DNA from: Glandiceps talaboti
Lineage: Eukaryota > Hemichordata > Enteropneusta > Spengelidae
Assembly (NCBI RefSeq): GCF_964340395.1
Contig: NC_135554.1
Span: forward strand, 27,339,592 to 27,403,591
DNA: 64,000 nucleotides
Direction: 5' to 3'
How positions within the stretch are numbered: position 1 is the stretch's first letter; the number at the start of each line of letters is the position of its first letter. A program made the position numbers and the translations under genes. The notes below the pieces were generated by a model that was not told the origin of the DNA, did no database searches, and saw nothing but the letters and a program-made list of their open reading frames with translations. This document shows positions 50,401 through 61,381 of this stretch, one piece after another.

Positions 50401-51648
50401 TAGTGTGATTTTGATAATGTACATCAGTAAATTTCTAGATGAAAGACTGTTACTACTATGGCAATCAAGGTCTCAGTTACTAAGATATAGACACAAACTA
50501 AGAACTATTGTTGCAACATGTTCATATAAGCTATTGAATAGATGTTTTTTTTACTGTACTCACAATAGAGTGGCATTTATGATGACTTTTATCGTCTTGC
50601 AGTGTACATATTTTGAGCCTTCCATTGTTTACACTATCTTGATTACAGGGTAATTAGATTCACACACTGAGAGGCACTGTTATTACCCACTTGTGTAATC
50701 TACCACATCAAATAGCAATAATTGTAGTTAGTATAGAATCTTTGTAAACCGAGACTTAGATTGCCAGAGTAGTATATTGGTATAAGTTTTATGATTCAGG
50801 TTTCCAGAGTTGGTGATAGAAGTTATTGGTAACTCTTGTCTTTCTTACAGTTCTGTAAAATACAAATCACCCACCATGAGGGAAGAATTGTGGAACATCA
50901 TTTCAAGGATTGCCAAACTTTTTTTCTCTCCAGTATTGCTGTTATTCACCTCTGTCAAGATTCATCACATAGCTAAGTAATCACTAGACTAAAATTGATG
51001 AGTTTTGTTGTGCACTCAAATCTAATCAGTCGAAGTCTGATTCTTCTGTCGTCAGGTTGGCAAGAGGAAAGGACTGAAACTTAAGACTGGTCAAGTCAAG
51101 AAACCAAAACAAACAGAAGAAGTGGTGAGTTCAAACAAATTTGTCTTTTCAGTAGGACCTAAAAGGTGTAGGAAACATGTAACAGACAAGGGGGGTGAGG
51201 GGGTGGGGTCTCTTATACAGGTATTATTTATATATCTGTCCATAACTATAAAGAGAGACAAGTTACAAGAACAACAATGTAAATAAAACAATGTTGCATT
51301 AAAAGACAAAGATGCTACAATTGTATAAAATGGAAAAGGACTGTATTAACCATCCAAGTATGAATTAAAAGCATCACCAACATGTACACAGACTAGGCTC
51401 AGACCAAAACAAAACATCGTACATTTTTCTTTTCTGTAAGGACCAATCCATCGTGTTGTGCTGAGAAGCATAGAATTACAAAGGATCACCCTTAGAGAGG
51501 TGATGCCATGTAGACTAAACTTTTATTATATGTATTCCTACAGGATACAAGCAAAAAAGATCCATGGTCCCAATATATGGCTGAAGTCAAGAAATACAAG
51601 GCACATGACTGTGGTGACGAGGACAAGACCAGACCACTGGTCAAATGA
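44412..51648 (+). CDS. TRIR: Telomerase RNA component interacting RNase (TRIR, C19orf43 orthologue)
   Basis: The human protein is reported as an exoribonuclease that associates with telomerase RNA. Three coding exons: 44412-44735, 51056-51124, 51544-51648 (498 nt, 165 aa; human about 176). All junctions are GT-AG and phase 0. Exon 1 encodes a Ser/Asn/Asp-rich N-terminus (1-33), the conserved block FANDGSFMEMFKRKMEEE (34-51) and a low-complexity linker ending KKRTGLSFF. Exon 2 encodes the basic stretch VGKRKGLKLKTGQVKKPK. Exon 3 encodes the conserved tail DPWSQYMAEVKKYKAH and CGDEDKTRPLVK-stop. If exon 1 is read through its donor it ends a few codons later, which is why it looks like a complete small ORF of 115 aa. 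The 6.3-kb intron 1 is filled with minisatellites and MITEs. Identification is secure from the two conserved blocks. Confidence 0.95.
44943..45020. repeat. (TTTA)n microsatellite
   Basis: A ttta run with one interruption, in TRIR intron 1. The flanking 45021-46210 contains no recognisable exon; a segment at about 45890-45950 has a 'gtttattaaatcaataagta' motif of the kind found at LINE ends, but this is not enough to call. Confidence 0.85.
46224..47441. repeat. 30-bp minisatellite, about 40 copies, TRIR intron 1
   Basis: The unit starts 'ggtataaatcgtaacgatac' and ends 'cgtataggaa'. Because 30 is divisible by three, stop-free frames of 431 and 312 codons run through the array on the minus strand as decapeptide repeats (for example YTFLYGIVTI). 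A block of several units is repeated 390 bp away (46621 against 47011), showing higher-order duplication. Confidence 0.97.
47910..48005. repeat. Two-copy duplication in TRIR intron 1
   Basis: The phrase 'gaggtcacagacacagatta' plus 'tga' occurs twice about 50 bp apart, the second copy being slightly changed around it. Confidence 0.85.
48553..48905. repeat. 37-bp minisatellite, nine to ten copies, TRIR intron 1
   Basis: The unit starts 'acaatctgaaagacccatga' and ends 'ttcaatcccagggtatt'. Copies are almost identical. Confidence 0.95.
49368..49698. mobile_element. Inverted-repeat element, about 331 bp (dispersed family, copy 1)
   Basis: Ends read 'ttgtgtagttccgattaccc' on the left and 'gggtaactggaaccacacaa' on the right, reverse complements with a few changes. 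Inside the left end is 'aggtggggtatgtagatttt'. A second member with the same left end lies at 55711. Confidence 0.7.
49890..50060. mobile_element. hAT MITE, 171 bp, with 8-bp target duplication
   Basis: Terminal inverted repeats start 'cagtgtgccctctaa' on the left and end 'ttagagggcacactg' on the right. The flanks are GACATCAC (49882-49889) and GACAGCAC (50061-50068), 7 of 8 identical, matching the 8-bp duplication that hAT elements make. It lies in TRIR intron 1 and is non-coding. Confidence 0.88.
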
Positions 51649-53139
51649 CAAGCATCTAAACTAATTAATATGTTAAAATACAAGATGTTACTTTACTAAA
51701 TATTTCAAGTGATGTCTTCTGAGAGAAAAGAAGGGGGGATTGGGCTTAAAATATGGAGCAGCTTAATATGATTGGTTGATATTTTCCATCATTTGTATTT
51801 TTGTTCTGAATGATGAGTGTTATATTAGCAAGTATTTGGACACATGTAGAACCGAGTCCACCCATTACAGAAGATACAAATCAGGGTTATGCTAGGGAGT
51901 CTCACCCTAACCCTGACTCCCTTGAATACAAATGTATCTATTGTACAGTCAGACCACTCAGACTGTTCTACATTATTGCCTAGACCTCAGACCACTATTT
52001 CTATAGTGGTCTGATCCTAGACATAGCTAGGATTTTGTAACGTATACTTGCCTTCCTACAGCCAATGCATGTAAATTGGCTATTTATAATCTGCTCTGAA
52101 GAGTTATAAGAATAGAAAGGGTTCACCAAGTGACATAGTTTGACTCATAAACAAACACACATGAACTTAATAGTTTGGTTATTGTGTACCTGAAATACAT
52201 TGCAAGGAATACTATACTATACTGTGTTTGTCACTTGGTACATAGATATGATATAGGATAGCTGGACTCATGGCTGCTCCACTTGCCTTAATTCATTATA
52301 ATTGACATGATCAGATGGCAAGTAAATGCAAAGTTGTGAAACATTGACGTCTTATCTTGTTGTTGTTTTTTAAATAAATAATCATCGTTTTGTACAATTT
52401 TATTTTAATGCATCTCTTGGTGAGACCAGACAAGATGGCAAACTGTTTTCTTATATGATGACATTTTACATAACCACAGCTTTTTTTTAAGTTGAATTTC
52501 AGACCACACTTACTATTGTTGGAAATTTGGTGTGTATATTGTATGTAGATCAGTTGGTTAGTACATGTATGTTGTTTGAGCATAGACCATACTAGAAATT
52601 TTATGTAGGGTCAGGGTCCATGGCTTGAGTATATAGATGAATTGGTTCATACAATACAGGTACATGTTTTGCATATTACAGCTCATTGAAATGATATGCA
52701 AATTAATACAATGCAATTGAATATCATATGAACGATAAACAAATAAACAAGACATAGAACTTATATTTTCTTGGTGTAATGAGTGTTCTATGTTGTGACT
52801 TTCAGTGTGTTTCCCTGGGAGGCTTACTATTGTTTATCATAGAGCCTGGAGAGAACCCCAGGTGCTAGCAAACTAAAATTATCATAATCTACACATACTA
52901 TGCATTTTTACGTGTTACTTTGCATTTTATTGCTGTGTGTTGTTATGTATGTTATGATTTATGTGTAAAAATGGAAGTTAGACTTTGGAACGCATGGCAG
53001 ACGGTCTGTAAGGTACGACGTGTCATACCACCTCATATCGGTACTCCCAGGTATTGCTTTACTTCTTTCTTTGCATATCTAGTAAGACCTTGGATCTGAA
53101 ATTAAAAGGTTAAACTGCAGGGCACTCAGGCTAAGTTAG
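51649..53139. other. TRIR 3' region and intergenic sequence
   Basis: The nearest canonical AATAAA after the TRIR stop is at about 52373, which would give a 3' untranslated region of roughly 730 nt (inference). No further gene is recognised up to 53139. Confidence 0.4.
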
Positions 53140-53456
53140 TTATGTTTACGAAAACAAACTAAGTAAATAAATAAACAAACAAACAATAAATAAATAAATA
53201 AATACTGACAAGCATTAACAAGAGAGTAGTTATGAATCATTATCAACAACAAGAATTGCTATATGTTTTCCTATATGCGAAATGGCCACTATGTACAGTT
53301 GTGACCATTTCGCATATAGGAAAACATATAGTAATTCTTAGTTGATAATGATTTGTAATTACTCTCTTGTTGATGCTTGTCAATATTTATTTATTTATTT
53401 ATTTATTATTTATTTATTTTGTTTGTTTGTTTGTTTGTTTGTTTTCGTAAACATAA
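53140..53456. mobile_element. Foldback element, about 317 bp, with AT-rich arms
   Basis: Ends are 'ttatgtttacgaaaacaaac' and its complement. The arms then carry (aaac)n and (aaat)n tracts, 'gacaagcattaacaagagag', and an inner 'cctatatgcgaaatgg'; all have inverted counterparts on the other side of a short loop near 53295. TA is present at both edges, which would suit a Tc1/mariner-type duplication, but this is weak. Confidence 0.8.
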
Positions 53457-55710
53457 TTCTGTCCGGGTACTAGCGCCCGCACAAGCGTCTCAGACGTATC
53501 GTATACAGTCGAGACAGGCTCATGATGCTCACACAGTTAGCCCTGAGATTTGCAATTTTCTTATCTAGCAATCCTAATCTACCGAGATTAGACGGGGGAG
53601 ATAACAGTGTGTTTCCGATAGCATGGCCTCAGAGAATAGGGTAGGTAGGTCGGGATTTTATTTTATCTTTTTAACTGTTCAAGGTTTGAATCAGCCTTGG
53701 TTATCAAAAGATCAAAGTGCAGTGTGAAAAAATCTCGGACCAAAATATTGACTGTCGGTCTGACGCGACTATGTACAACTACAAGATAAGTAATCCTCTA
53801 ACTCATGTTTATGCCGCGCCGATCAAGAAAGATGTGCAGCAAATTTCCTTGATGCAGTAGTTTTTAGCATAACTGAACTATAATGTTTCTCATTACTTTT
53901 TCATGGCATCTATGGGTCAGTCGGTCGATTTTTTTAAAAAAATCAAAAAATCATCTTCATGTTTCTCTGCCTCTCCTTTTCCTCTTATTGGATTCCTGGT
54001 AACAAGCCCTTTCCCAGGTTCTGTTCACAATATTGACACGTTCTCAGCCCCCACTTGAACAACTTCGATTTCCGTCATAAAAGAAATGCTCTGTTCGTGA
54101 ACAAGTGCCGCTGTCGCCGCCATGACTGTAAATGACGTCGACAGTCCAGACACTTGCTTATTCTTGCCAAAGAGGACGCTTGTCTTCAAAATATTAAGGG
54201 CGGGCGAAAATAAAAATATTGTTTTATTTTGATGTCGGAACTGAACATTGGGGTCGTTCGGGTAATGAGAAATAGAGAAAACAAAAGGAGCCTTATCAGT
54301 GTTACATTGAACGAAATTGTTGCAGAAATTTTATTTACGAATTGCTACAATACACCAGTACACACCATGAATGTATGAGTGAGACGTGTGTGTGTGTGTG
54401 TGTGTGTGTTCATGGATGTATTACTTATACGTCCATGTTATAGGTGGTTTGATTTATGATACTTCGACACAGGAGGGGACTTTGACATTTTGGTTGGTCA
54501 GAAAGGTGGTGGCTAACAATGCTCCCCCGTGCAAAAATTCTGACCGCACCCTTTTTGATGCCACTTTCGGATACTGCACATGCGCGCTATCAAGCTTACG
54601 TAAATGCGTAGTATTATGTAATAATACCGAGAAATCGTTAAGACTCATTTACATACTATTTTTGTAGCAAAAGCTTTTGTACAATGTTGTAAGTCACATT
54701 GTATACATTAACACAATAGATTACATTATATAAAGTGAATGCACGAAAGTGGATGAGTAAATAGACTAGAATAGAACCATAACACTGGATGCACGAAATA
54801 TATATACCAAAAACTTATTGCAGAAAATCCATTGAAAAAATGTACAGTTTTCCTAACGGATGCAATAAAGATTCTATTCAATATTTCGACTTTTTTAGTC
54901 CGACCATCTTGTTACGTAATATATACATACAAACTGTATGTATCGACCTTGACAATCCCAATTTAGTCGTCTGACGATCGCTCAAAGCGTGAAACTCTGA
55001 GTAACGACTTATTACATTCATTTGAATTAAGCTAAGTAATTATCGGAATATTATTTTTTTAAAGTCAAGGGTAGCCCGAAAGATCCAGTGGTTGTTTCTG
55101 CTTGTGGTATAGCTGCGGTACCGAGTGGTACCATAAACAAACCAAATGACTAGACTTTTCGTAAAATTAGTATTAAAGCAGGTAAATTCTAATTTTATAG
55201 TTCTCCTGTCATTTCACCGGAGTTCCTTAAAAGTATGGTACAATGTATTGGGAACTATGCCAGTTTTATTTACTATATTTCCCCTTTCTATAACCGGGGT
55301 TCCCCAACCTAAGCAAAAGCACTGCATACATAAACAACACGGGGGATGGGGAGGGGGGGGGGGCTCATTGAGATAATGGGAAATCAAGCAGCACGACTGT
55401 CCTACTCTACCAGCCAGAAAACTAGAGTTTAATATAATTCTTTTGCTCTCGGACCCCACAAAGTGGTACCCCAGTTTGTGGACGGTGAAGAGAGATCTTG
55501 CGATTGTACAGCCACATATAATTTCAATTCATATTTGGGGAGCTCGAGAAAATCTACAAAAATGGGAACATATGAAGATTTGGGCGGATTCCACAATAGA
55601 TATTTGCCAAAAAACAAACATTGCATTCAAATAATACTATATTATATAAAGCAAATGGTACCAGTGACATACATCAACTTACAACTACAAATCGGGCACA
55701 CGCAAAACAA
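53457..55710. other. Intergenic stretch with repeat fragments
   Basis: No gene is recognised. It contains a dispersed-repeat fragment at about 53641-53690 (gggtaggtaggtcggga followed by a ttttattttat run), a related 'gggtcagtcggtcga' fragment at about 53915, and a (GT)n run at 54386-54410. The local sequence near 54060-54190 is GC- and CpG-richer but has no convincing exon. Confidence 0.5.
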
Positions 55711-56052
55711 TTGTGTGGTTCCGATAACGCCCAATTTCGGGTGGGTAGGTGTGATTTTTTATTTATCTTCGAACGATGTGTTCAAATGTTTTCTTCATAT
55801 TTGAATACAGAGGTCAACAGAGCCTTCTCATCGATGTAATCACACTATTTGTACTATGCGTGGAAGACATTGTGTTGTACGCTGTATTTTGCCATATTGT
55901 TTTGATTACACGAGGCAATGACGTTTTCAAATGTCACTATTTCTCCAACTTTGCCATTTTTTTCGATTTTCAATAATTTTTTTCGCGAATCACTTTAAAA
56001 AAGTTAAGGGTGTCAGTAAAAAGTAGGCTGGATCAGGTTATCTTCCGGAACC
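55711..56052. mobile_element. Dispersed inverted-repeat family, copy 2
   Basis: The left end 'ttgtgtggttccgataacgc' matches the copy at 49368. It continues into 'gggtgggtaggtgtgatttt'. The right side ends 'cttccggaacc', a partial complement of the left. It is more diverged than copy 1. Confidence 0.6.
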
Positions 56053-57353
56053 TTCGTGACATAGCGCAAACATGAAAACAAATGGGTGACAGCATTTATG
56101 AGAATGACTACATACATATTCAACTTCAGCAAAATTATTGACACTTTCTGTAATCAGTCCTTATTTTACGTTCTAGTGTTGGAAATAAATATAGCACAAA
56201 ACTTGAAATTGTCGTGAATCAAGAAGTTCTTCAGACTGAGGTAGTGTACGTCGTTGCAATTGTTCCATCCCTGGTGTTATGTCAAGTTAATTTTCTTGGA
56301 TTATGCATCAATAGACCTATCTGGTATCTGTGACGTTGCACCACATAGTAAAATATAAGAACTCGTGAATTGACTGATGGATCACATACACAAAATTGAC
56401 GAAAGTGTGATCTACTAACAATTCTCCCCCTAGACATGTACAAGAGACTACCTGAAGTTAAATTACAGAGTACAGCGTAAAATATTTTATTTGACAAGAA
56501 ACATACATACTGTTCAGTATTAGTCATAGAGTATATCATTTTAAAAACTCTCCAGAATAGTACATTTAATAGATGCAAACAGGCAAAGTAAATTTTACAT
56601 GATATGGATTGATGTAGCATTGTGTTTTATCTGTAACATTAACATATCGTGATTATGTAAATGAGTACTTTGGCCTAGTTGTGGTTGGCGGATTCTCAGA
56701 ATTCTTCAGTTACATAACACTATACTCCGTCAATGGCCGGCGTCAATTTCCCTGTGTCATGATTGTATCAACGACCACATGACTGTTACATGTAATACTA
56801 GACTTGTTCAAGTCCAAGGTTTTTTTTTCAATCTTTTAAACACAATTTTGTTCTTTTTCTTTTTTGTGAAAACGTCACCTGACTGAGTTATTGCGAAACA
56901 GGTGGCGTGTGGCCCTTGGTAAACCCAGTGGCAGATCAACTGTTGTGGACCCCCCGGGGTAGACCCCGGGTTGTGGACGCGGTCTAATCTCGGACTGATA
57001 AAGCAGAAACCGATGACATCATTACAGTCTTGGTCCTAGGGAGACTACTTGTAAACTAGGGAAAATATTTTTTCAAAGTTGACTACATTTTCCTTCACAA
57101 AATTCGAAATGAATAACAAATTAAACATCCTCGATGATCGAGGATTATGAGACAAACACAAACAAACGTACAAAACATCTCCCAAAGGGACTGGATCACA
57201 GGCACTTGTTTCCCGAGATATAAGTTGAGTATTGCAAAGAGCACTGAGAGTGCGCTTTATAAGAAATCAAATTATTAGTATTGTTATTATTAATCTCTCA
57301 TACCTCCTATTTCCACGTCGAACATATAAGTTCTTTATTCGCAATAACACAAA

Positions 57354-57396
<43 letters not shown>

Positions 57397-58845
57397 ATAC
57401 AAATGAATTGTTTACATTCCTTGTTGATCAAAAATAAATGTCAGAAGATCTAAATATCAAAGTTCCCTAAGTGTGTTGACAAGCCTACCTGTAGACTTGA
57501 GAACGGCCATCGTTACACTACTCCGAGCCGCTATCGTAACTGACATTTCGAATTTTTGAATTTGAGCTCCGTGGACAGGTAGGCTATGTGTTGACGTTCA
57601 AACTACTTTCGTACTCGTTACTAATAGGTGAGTGGTAGTTTGCATCAACTTTGTAGATGGCAACGATGACAAACCCAGAGACCTCCTTGAAGAAAAAAAA
57701 TGACCAGATCAGGAAAATATATTGCTTCAACAAAGATGTTTCCCTTGGCTTATGAAAAGGAAGTTCGTTTGTTTTATTTGAAAACCATTGTAAATTTTGA
57801 AATATTACAGTATACTTATATATTCATTTCATGTAACAGACCGCCATCTGTGCAATGAAAAGTTATCTATGTATTATCGTTTTCTTTGTTTTCAACATGT
57901 ATTTAATATTTATAATCAGTATTTACCAGTCATAAATATCTGTGCAATGAAACCTGTCAGAGATTTTCAGCTCACCAAGTCACCATATCATCCCAGTATC
58001 TGGTATGATTTCACTGACTGACATATACTCTACACCGTGGTATTCTAGATGAGTTGATCCTATTTGGTCAGACTTTGCCCTCCTGTGTGGCTTCAGCTGT
58101 TTATTTCTTTAACCAGGTTATTCCTTACTACTTTATCAATGATTTAATTATTTCATGTAACAGAACTCAATGTACTAGTATAGGTTTGATCAATTCGTGT
58201 TACACTGAGATTGTAACAGTAATTGTCCACTGTACTGGCTTCAGAAACTACATACATATGTCGAAAGTGTATGCATTTTCATCGGGGTTATGTATATGCA
58301 ATATACATGTACACTGAAAAAAATCTAAAAGAAAAAACACTGTTTTGTTGTTAACTATTTAGGTGTGTTCTATACTTAAATGACAATGTAAGCAAATATT
58401 TTGAGTAGCCCCCCCCCCCCTTCACTCCCCAGTTTGTAACTATCACCCTGTAGCTTAACATTTTTTAAAGTGACCCCCTCCGATTCCTCCCCCCAGTCAT
58501 AAATAATGATGGCTCCCTAATGTATAGTCCCAGGCTGCATAGTTTGATAGGATCCGCACTATTGAAACCCATGAGGACGTTGTTATGGTGATCGTGTGAC
58601 GTAAGGGACCAGTGGTACACTGTACATAACAGCTATGACCATTTTTATCATTCCGCTTCGAGTCATATCGAAAGATTCGTTCACATTTCTCCCTATTCAT
58701 TAGTAAATAGTCTTTTATGCAAGAAATGAAGATCGTTTACCTTCCCTTCCACCAGTTACTCGGAAACTGGATGTTTAAACCAAAGAAGAACGGGAACTAC
58801 TTTGTTTTGACAAATGATGTAATATTGAAATAAGAGCGCCAAGGT
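56053..58845. other. Intergenic stretch, no gene seen
   Basis: AT-rich sequence with short unsupported frames only. It holds an (AAAT)n microsatellite at 57351-57400 and a C run at about 58408. A short perfect dyad (ccccccggggt/accccggg) lies at about 56949-56970. Confidence 0.5.
57351..57400. repeat. (AAAT)n microsatellite
   Basis: A pure aaat run. Confidence 0.96.
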
Positions 58846-58865
58846 ATTACATTACGTAATGTAAT
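58846..58865. promoter_or_regulatory. 20-bp perfect palindrome with a bZIP-type TTACGTAA core
   Basis: The sequence ATTACATTACGTAATGTAAT equals its own reverse complement. TTACGTAA is the known PAR-bZIP/C-EBP type binding core. It lies just upstream of the leader-like exon at 58880-59028, so a promoter role is plausible but inferred. Confidence 0.5.
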
Positions 58866-58879
58866 CCGGTCTCATTGCT

Positions 58880-59028
58880 GTCCATCGCATTATCTAAGTG
58901 ACCCAACTCACGGTCACACACAGCTGTCACAGTGTCAGATCAACGGAGCTCACATGTACTTGTACTACGGTGTCTGAGAACAGACAAAGAAGAAACAATC
59001 TATCTTGACCAGCTTGCTTCCGTAAACG
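58880..59028 (+). other. Possible 5' untranslated exon of the transposase-derived gene
   Basis: The stretch has a composition unlike its AT-rich surroundings and ends in a good splice donor, 'aaacg|gtgagt' (donor at 59029). No coding frame is conserved. The next plus-strand acceptor that precedes a long ORF is at 61379-61380. The left boundary is a guess and the link to the ORF is inference. Confidence 0.4.
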
Positions 59029-59515
59029 GTGAGTTATTTTTATCCTTAATGATGAAGTGTGAAAGTGTTTCATAAACATTCTTATTTCACTTGTTTAAAT
59101 TGTAGTTGCAAAGTGTCAGGTTGCCTATCAGTTCTGATGATAGTCCGTTACGTGATAGAGGGACTGTGGTTACGTCTACAAATACCTTCTAGTTATTGGT
59201 TTCAACCTTTTTGTTGTAAAAATGTTAAATTTCCTCATACTGTAAGTTTTGAATTATTTATTGGCCAAAGTTACCGATATATTTTCAAAGTAGCCCGAAA
59301 CCTATTTCCTTTCTGTTCGCGGATTCTTTGTTATTATACACTTATGAATTGCCACATTAAGTCATACAAGAAACACGTGAATTATTGCCCCAAATATTAC
59401 CATGTGAAAAGACAAGGGGTACAAAATTGTCTTTGTCTGTTACATTCTTAACACTCAGGATAGCAGCACGTATGTAACGCTAATAGATTTCATACTACAC
59501 TGGCCACATTCGCCC

Positions 59516-59769
59516 TAGCTGCAATAATTGTAGCGTTTGCTGTGATTTTGAGGGTTTTTGGCTGTTTGTGTGCTTTTTGTCGAAACAAACGCTACAATTC
59601 ATCGGCAAAAGTAGCAACGCATGCAACAATTTGAAACGGGTAGTACGCTGACATCTCGCTCACGTTTTCAACGTGGTCTCGACTATTTGAAACATTGGAA
59701 CGACAAAAAGCACAAAAAGAGCAGAAACCCCCTTCATGATCACAGCAAACGCTACAGTTATTGCAGCTA
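59516..59769. mobile_element. 254-bp relative of the palindromic Mutator-like element
   Basis: It has the same terminal sequence as the 693-bp element: 'tagctgcaataattgtagcg' at the left, and its near complement (one change) at the right. The inverted arms extend about 70 bp with mismatches. The interior is unrelated and non-coding. Flanks are CATTCGCCC (59507-59515) and CATACGCCC (59770-59778), 8 of 9 identical, again a 9-bp duplication. The greater divergence of arms and flanks suggests an older insertion than the copy at 43265. Confidence 0.88.
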
Positions 59770-59778
59770 CATACGCCC

Positions 59779-60717
59779 CGGCAATACAAAAGGGAATGGC
59801 ACCCTTCCTACCTCCACGCTTCTGCAAATACGTGTAAAATTCACGAATCGCACTCCTGTTATTTTTCAAATTTTATAGCTCATTCGGATGTCTTTACGTG
59901 TACAGTAGTACATACACAATGTGTTGTCTGATAGTGTCCTCGTCATCGCAATGCCTCTAAAACAATCTTATCATTCCTTTACCCTAAACTTTTCAATTCA
60001 CCAAAAGTTACATCCCCAGCAGTTCCTTTTTAAAATAATATTGGTCGGATTATATAAAGTTGGACGCCACAAATTGTACACTTTATCGTCACCCGACTGT
60101 TCATCGTCTAAAGTCCCTCTATTACTGACTCTGAGAACAAGATGCATTGTGTGGGTCCATACTTCTCTGAAAAACAAATCTCAGTGAATCCAAGAATATA
60201 TGCACGATATGTGCACACAGAGCCATCATATGTCAAATAATCACGTGATGGGGCATAGGATCCTCAAATAGGTAGAAAATTTGAACTTTGTTTTACAAAA
60301 TAATGGAGAAAAAGAAGAGCTATATTTTGGAAACAAAAATGGAAATACATTACACCCTTACTTGTCTGTGATTAAAACAACTATATCAAATACTAGGTTT
60401 GGCAAAGTAGAATGCAAACAAGTCATCACCACAAGCATTCATAAAATGTAATATTACTAGGATTCAAGGTCTGCAGAAGACGTAACGATGACCTCGAGGT
60501 AAAATGCGTGTGAGAAACAAGTTGCCTGACAGTACTAACGGTTCTAATTACATGTCAGTATAATTACTCAAAGCATGTATGTATAAACCAACATGTCCAA
60601 AATTCGCATAAATTAATCTGAAAGGCGATTTCTAACATACCGTGAATACTTACAGTTGACCAACTGCTTTTTATCTGGAGTCTACTATACATAATACTCA
60701 TTGCTTTATTTATGATG
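59779..60717. other. Non-coding stretch inside the putative intron
   Basis: No exon, RNA gene or repeat recognised between the 254-bp element and the next MITE. Confidence 0.45.
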
Positions 60718-60719
60718 TA

Positions 60720-61045
60720 GCTGAAACGTTTTACTTCCCCGTTAACGGTTGTAGTTCACATTTAGCCAGACCATTGCCAGACGGGGTTAGAGATGATTCG
60801 ATACCGCGTCCTGGCATTCTGGTCCAGACGAACTGTCAATCAGAGATGTAACACTTGGAATTGTTGTCTTTAATACCATCTGGCGAACCCTTAAGTTCTG
60901 TGGACGATATATTTCTCAGTTTTGATGAGATACAATGTCTAGTCTATTAATTTACTACATTTAAAGGTTACATTTTCATTAAAATTGAGACCAACGCTTG
61001 ATAAACAACTGTACAACCGTTAACGGGGAAGTAAAGCTTTTCAGC
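60720..61045. mobile_element. MITE of Tc1/mariner type (TA flanks), 326 bp
   Basis: Terminal inverted repeats begin 'gctgaaacgttttacttccc' on the left and end with the near complement on the right; both arms contain 'cttccccgttaacggttgta'. TA dinucleotides flank both ends (60718-60719, 61046-61047), as expected for Tc1/mariner/IS630 elements. It lies 335 bp upstream of an IS630/Tc1-type transposase ORF, but the inverted repeat is not found beyond that ORF. Confidence 0.8.
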
Positions 61046-61381
61046 TACTTGTCCCGTTCAATTAAAACGTTCATATCAGGTGTAAAATAACAGTGTTTGA
61101 TTATCAACCCAGTACGCAGTCTCAATTTGTAAACAATGTCGCCAGCACCGGAAACCCGTCTGTGTCACAATTAGACTGGAGTCAAATATTATTGATACTT
61201 CATTGACAGTTAGTGATCAGCCTAGGTCTACCCTTCCCGCTCTTTTACCCGTCAAAAATCAAATCAACATAAACTAAACCAAACCAATGAAGTGCCACTA
61301 CCATGACCATAAATAAAGTGGACTAAAAACAGGAGCTCATATTCACACTCTCACTTCTACGTCCATCGTAATACATTTAGC

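Noticed and set aside
59059-59451. 130-codon plus-strand frame after the leader-like exon
   Set aside because: Codon use and composition look random (Cys, Phe, Tyr rich), with no family resemblance and no splice context.
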